Assembly (NCBI RefSeq): GCF_003259505.1
Contig: NZ_QLLK01000011.1
Span: 62,001 to 126,000 of the forward strand
From: Algoriphagus yeomjeoni
GTDB lineage: Bacteria > Bacteroidota > Bacteroidia > Cytophagales > Cyclobacteriaceae
Direction of reading: 5' to 3'
DNA length: 64,000 bases
Below the pieces are notes generated by a model, which did not search any database, was not told the DNA's origin, and was given only the letters and a program-made list of their open reading frames with translations. Each line of letters opens with the position of its first letter. The first letter of the stretch is position 1. Shown one piece after another: positions 60,721 to 64,000 of the stretch. The translations under genes were made by a program, and so were the position numbers.

Positions 60721-62115
60721 ATGAAAGTAAAACAACACACCATTAAAAAGCAGGTGGAAATATCCGGAGTGGGACTACACACTGGAGTTATTTCAAACAT
60801 GACATTTCTTCCTGCACCTCCAAATCACGGATATAAATTTCAGCGAATTGATCTGGAAGGCAGACCAACCGTAGACGCAGATTGCGACTTGGTGGTAGAT
60901 GTTTCGAGAGGCACTACGTTGGAGCAAAATGGAGCCCGGGTTTATACTGTAGAACATGTATTAGCCGCTTTGGTGGGTTTGGAAATAGACAATGTGCTAA
61001 TCCAATTGGATGGCCCTGAACCTCCAATTATGGATGGTTCATCTATCCAATTTATCGAAGTACTGGAAGAAGCGGGACTTGAGGAGCAAAATGCACTAAG
61101 GAGATTCTATGAAGTCCAGGAGAGTATACAGTACAAGGACACTGCTCGCGAAGTAGAAATGGTGGCATTACCAACAGACAACTATCGCGTGACAGTGATG
61201 GTGGATTATAATTCACCCGTCCTAGGAAGCCAACATGCTTCGATCACGGATATTGGCCAATTCAGATCAGAAATAGCTTCTTGCCGTACTTTTTGTTTTT
61301 TGCATGAGCTAGAAATGCTTTACAATTCTAATCTTATCAAAGGTGGTGATTTGAATAACGCCATCGTTGTGGTGGATAGGATTGTCGAAGAAAAAGAATT
61401 GGTCAATTTGGCCAAGATGTTCAATAAGCCAAAGGTTGAGGTGAAGAAAGAAGGCATTTTGAATAATGTCGATCTTCGCTACCGAAATGAACCTGCAAGA
61501 CATAAATTACTTGATGTCGTTGGGGATTTAGCTCTTGTTGGCCGCCCATTGAAAGCGCAAATTATGGCTGCAAGACCTGGTCACGCGGCTAATGTAGCTT
61601 TTGCCAAAAAAATCAAGCGTGCGATGGAAAAATCATCTTCCTCCCACATCCCATATTATGATCCAAAGCTCCCGCCAGTGATGGATATCAATCAGATCAG
61701 CAGCATTTTGCCGCATAGATATCCTTTCCAACTACTTGATAAAATCATCTATCTCGATAATACGGTGGTGGCAGGAGTAAAAAATGTAACGATCAACGAA
61801 CCTTTCTTTATGGGGCACTTCCCCGCTAACCCAGTGATGCCAGGCGTATTGCAGGTGGAGGCAATGGCCCAAACAGGAGGTATTTTAGTATTGAGTACAG
61901 TGGATGATCCAGAAAATTACTGGACCTATTTTCTGGGAATTGAAAACTGTAAGTTTAGAAAAATGGTTCTTCCTGGTGATACTCTCATTTTTAAATGTGA
62001 ACTTTTGGCCCCGATAAGAAGAGGAATTGCAAAAATGCGTGGTGAAGCTTATGTCGGAAATACACTAGTATGTGAGGCCGTAATGACAGCAAGCATAACC
62101 AGAAAAGAATCATGA
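60721..62115 (+). CDS. lpxC/fabZ: Bifunctional LpxC deacetylase and FabZ dehydratase
   Basis: A 464-residue fusion common in Bacteroidota. The N-terminal part (1-305) is LpxC, the zinc deacetylase that commits UDP-3-O-acyl-GlcNAc to lipid A: HTIKKQVEISGVGLHTG, TVEHVLAALVGLEIDN (zinc His), DGPEPPIMDGSS, and KLLDVVGDLALVGRP with a further zinc-binding residue. The C-terminal part (about 318-464) is FabZ, with ILPHRYPFQLLDKI and GHFPANPVMPGVLQVEAMAQ (catalytic His and Glu). The fusion ties lipid A and fatty acid dehydration together. It overlaps lpxA by four bases (ATGA). Confidence 0.96.
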   Translation: MKVKQHTIKKQVEISGVGLHTGVISNMTFLPAPPNHGYKFQRIDLEGRPTVDADCDLVVDVSRGTTLEQNGARVYTVEHVLAALVGLEIDNVLIQLDGPEPPIMDGSSIQFIEVLEEAGLEEQNALRRFYEVQESIQYKDTAREVEMVALPTDNYRVTVMVDYNSPVLGSQHASITDIGQFRSEIASCRTFCFLHELEMLYNSNLIKGGDLNNAIVVVDRIVEEKELVNLAKMFNKPKVEVKKEGILNNVDLRYRNEPARHKLLDVVGDLALVGRPLKAQIMAARPGHAANVAFAKKIKRAMEKSSSSHIPYYDPKLPPVMDINQISSILPHRYPFQLLDKIIYLDNTVVAGVKNVTINEPFFMGHFPANPVMPGVLQVEAMAQTGGILVLSTVDDPENYWTYFLGIENCKFRKMVLPGDTLIFKCELLAPIRRGIAKMRGEAYVGNTLVCEAVMTASITRKES

Positions 62116-62891
62116 TCAGTCCTTTAGCACATATCGACCCAAAAGCAACAATAGGAAAAAATGTTCATATCGATCCTTTCACGATGATTGGCGAGAATGT
62201 CACTATTGGAGACAATACTTGGATTGGACCAAACGTAACGATTTTTTCAGGAGCCAGTATTGGTAAAAATTGTAAGGTTTTTCCAGGCGCGGTAATCGCC
62301 GGAATTCCTCAGGATTTGAAATTCCAAGGTGAAGACTCTACGGTAATGATCGGAGATAATACGACCATACGGGAGTGTGTTACAATCAGCCGAGGAACAG
62401 TAGAAAAGCAAACTACAGTAATAGGAAGCAATTGTTTATTAATGGCTTACGTGCATGTGGCTCATGATTGCGTGATCGGAAGTCATGTGATCATCGCTAA
62501 TTCGGTACAAATAGCCGGTCACGTATCTATTGACGATTGGGCGATTGTGGGTGGATCAAGTGCAGTTCATCAATTTGTAAAAATTGGGATGCATGCCATG
62601 GTTTCTGGCGGGTCTTTAGTTAGAAAAGACGTTCCTCCATTTACTAAAGCTGCGCGTGAGCCTCTTTCATATGCAGGCGTAAATTCCCTTGGATTACGAA
62701 GAAGAGGATTTTCCAGTGAGTCCATTTCCCACATTCAGGAAGTCTATCGCTACCTTTTCTTGAATAGTATGAATAATAGCCGTGCATTGGAAGAAATCGA
62801 AGTAAATCTGCCTGCAACAAAAGAAAGAGATGAAATTCTCAATTTCATTCGCTCTTCCGAACGAGGTGTAATGAAAGGCTACATCAATTAA
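62112..62891 (+). CDS. lpxA: Acyl-ACP-UDP-N-acetylglucosamine O-acyltransferase
   Basis: A 259-residue LpxA, the first acyltransferase of lipid A synthesis. Hexapeptide repeats run from residue 2 to about 190 (VHIDPFTMIGENVTIGDNT), the catalytic His is in AYVHVAHDCVIG, and the C-terminal helical domain (about 192-259; GVNSLGLRRRGFSSESI) is complete. It is coupled to lpxC-fabZ by a four-base overlap and followed two bases later by an ABC ATPase gene. Confidence 0.95.
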   Translation: MISPLAHIDPKATIGKNVHIDPFTMIGENVTIGDNTWIGPNVTIFSGASIGKNCKVFPGAVIAGIPQDLKFQGEDSTVMIGDNTTIRECVTISRGTVEKQTTVIGSNCLLMAYVHVAHDCVIGSHVIIANSVQIAGHVSIDDWAIVGGSSAVHQFVKIGMHAMVSGGSLVRKDVPPFTKAAREPLSYAGVNSLGLRRRGFSSESISHIQEVYRYLFLNSMNNSRALEEIEVNLPATKERDEILNFIRSSERGVMKGYIN

Positions 62892-62893
62892 TA

Positions 62894-63514
62894 ATGCTAA
62901 AAATCCACTTAGAAGAAGCTTCGAAACGCTTCCAATACGAATGGGTTTTTAAGAATCTCAGCCTTGAATTGACTCAAGGGAATTCCTTGGCTATTACGGG
63001 GAGTAACGGATCCGGCAAATCTACATTGCTGAAGTGCCTTTGTGGAGCAATCCCTATTACTTCGGGAAAAATAGATTATTGCTTTAATGAAAAGTCTATT
63101 TCAGAAACTGATTGGTTTACCCATCTGGCTATCTCTGCTCCTTACATGGAAGTTCCAGAAGAATTCAGTTTAGTAGAATTGCTCAACTTCCACTTTAAAT
63201 TTAAAAAGCCGCTGAATTCAATTTCTTTGGATGAAATCATAGAAAAGCTCTACTTAACTCAGCATAGGTCGAAGCAAATCAGTCAATTTTCCTCTGGTAT
63301 GAAACAGAGACTTAAACTTGGTCTGGCGCTTTTTTCAGATGTTTCATTAATTCTTTTAGATGAACCAACTTCTAACCTTGACCGTAAGGGAATAGAATGG
63401 TATCAGGAAATGATAAATCAGTATGCTCACAGTAGAACGCTGATAATATGTTCTAACGAGCCTAGAGAGTACGAATTCTGCAAACAAAAAATAGCACTGG
63501 AAGATTATAAGTAA
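62894..63514 (+). CDS. ABC transporter ATP-binding protein
   Basis: A 206-residue ATPase subunit. Walker A GSNGSGKST (about 37-45), a Q-loop-like SAPYMEVP, signature FSSGMKQRLK, Walker B LILLDEPTS and a D-loop NLD are present; the H-loop position is ICSNEPR, so the usual switch histidine appears to be replaced. There is no membrane domain in this protein or next to it in the window. It follows lpxA by two bases and may belong to the same transcript. The transported substrate is unknown. Confidence 0.85.
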   Translation: MLKIHLEEASKRFQYEWVFKNLSLELTQGNSLAITGSNGSGKSTLLKCLCGAIPITSGKIDYCFNEKSISETDWFTHLAISAPYMEVPEEFSLVELLNFHFKFKKPLNSISLDEIIEKLYLTQHRSKQISQFSSGMKQRLKLGLALFSDVSLILLDEPTSNLDRKGIEWYQEMINQYAHSRTLIICSNEPREYEFCKQKIALEDYK

Positions 63515-63678
63515 ACAATAGCATTAAACTTTAATTCCTATCTTTAAATTCACGGTTGACAACTATCCAGCATATCAAATCGAACATATTGGAACAGACA
63601 AACAGTTGAAAGTTTCAATTGCTTGATCATTTCAGGAATTATATGCCAGATGCCAAATTACCTTTAAGAAATAATCAT

Positions 63679-64000
63679 ATGAAATCATCAATAATTAGAC
63701 TTTGCATCCTCGCTTTTGCCATGTGCATAGTTCAAAGTTGCGGTGGAGACGACCCAAACCCTACTCCTCCTGCTAAAACAGCAGAAGAACTAGCTGTTGA
63801 AGCCTTGACAGGAACGGGTACTCAGACTTGGGGTATTGATGGCGGTGGATCTGTTTTTCGTGATGGTGCGGCAGTCACAAATCTATATTCAGGCTTTGAA
63901 TTGGTGCTAAAGTCTGGAGCATCTAAAACCTACACGTCCAAAAACAACAACGACATTTTTGATGCCTCAGGAACCTGGAGTTTTGCAGGCACAAACTTCG
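63679..64000 (+). CDS. Lipoprotein, 3' end cut by the window
   Basis: An open frame from the ATG at 63679 to the window end (107 codons). The signal peptide (MKSSIIRLCILAFAMCIVQSC) has a lipobox Cys followed by GGDDPNPTPPAK, a typical Bacteroidota lipoprotein linker with acidic residues behind the cysteine that may act as a surface export signal. The rest has strands such as TGTQTWGID, FELVLKSGASKTYTSKN and ASGTWSFAG, possibly a lipocalin-like or repeat beta fold. The C-terminus is unseen, so no family is assigned. Confidence 0.75.
   Translation, partial: MKSSIIRLCILAFAMCIVQSCGGDDPNPTPPAKTAEELAVEALTGTGTQTWGIDGGGSVFRDGAAVTNLYSGFELVLKSGASKTYTSKNNNDIFDASGTWSFAGTNF

Overview
The window reads as a chromosomal segment of a Bacteroidota bacterium, most likely of the Cytophagales (Cyclobacteriaceae/Algoriphagus-like). 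Support comes from an LpxC-FabZ fusion gene, a PorX-type response regulator with a PglZ domain, DUF4221, DUF1080 and DUF4924 proteins, a long variant amidophosphoribosyltransferase, weak or absent Shine-Dalgarno sequences, and a moderate-to-low GC content by eye. I infer the genus from gene content only. No rRNA, CRISPR array, integrase, transposase or phage gene was seen. One tRNA, Leu(GAG), is present.

Layout. 1-12.3 kb: mixed envelope and metabolic genes (SIMPL protein, methyltransferase, an orphan Pycsar-type membrane effector, a B12-binding-type radical SAM protein, dienelactone hydrolase, NYN-LOTUS protein, FNT channel, CotH-like protein, DUF1080 protein, truncated haemoglobin with a nucleotide phosphodiesterase). 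12.8-19.7 kb: OmpA-like lipoprotein, GNAT, SGNH hydrolase, DUF808, nitroreductase, YdeP-type molybdopterin oxidoreductase. 19.96-25.16 kb: a tightly overlapping five-gene operon (small membrane protein, sodium:solute symporter, GH88-like hydrolase, old-yellow-enzyme-like oxidoreductase, SDR) that looks like uptake and breakdown of a sugar or uronide. 25.2-25.8 kb: DUF433/DUF5615 toxin-antitoxin pair whose toxin has an in-frame TAG. 25.8-33.8 kb: hydroxylase, Gfo/Idh/MocA, DUF1080 lipoprotein, a lipid kinase and phosphatidate phosphatase pair, M42 peptidase, PurF-like enzyme.

34-38.5 kb: a strong sigma-54 promoter match, a small exported protein, a sigma-54-dependent NtrC-type regulator and, convergent to it, a hybrid histidine kinase with an Hpt domain. 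38.5-48.3 kb: DsrE protein, tRNA-Leu, folD, an inverted-repeat-flanked four-helix-bundle gene, lepA, DUF4924, an inverted-repeat-flanked endo/exonuclease/phosphatase gene, an SF1 helicase, ACP phosphodiesterase and inorganic pyrophosphatase.

48.3-55.2 kb is the most unusual locus. A four-gene operon with tiny gaps or overlaps encodes a ThiF/E1-nitroreductase fusion (Rv1355c/MoeY-like), a GNAT/autoinducer-synthase-like acyltransferase, a lipoprotein 7TMR-DISM sensor kinase and a REC-histidine kinase. A closely related REC protein is transcribed divergently. I propose that it couples synthesis of an unknown small molecule to signalling. 55.2-64 kb: alanine dehydrogenase, tsaE and porX in one operon, divergent from an HD-domain protein, lpxD, lpxC-fabZ, lpxA and an ABC ATPase, ending in a lipoprotein gene cut by the window edge.

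Many gaps between genes hold short dispersed or low-complexity repeats (palindromes and inverted or direct repeats). These form a second theme of the window and are listed separately.
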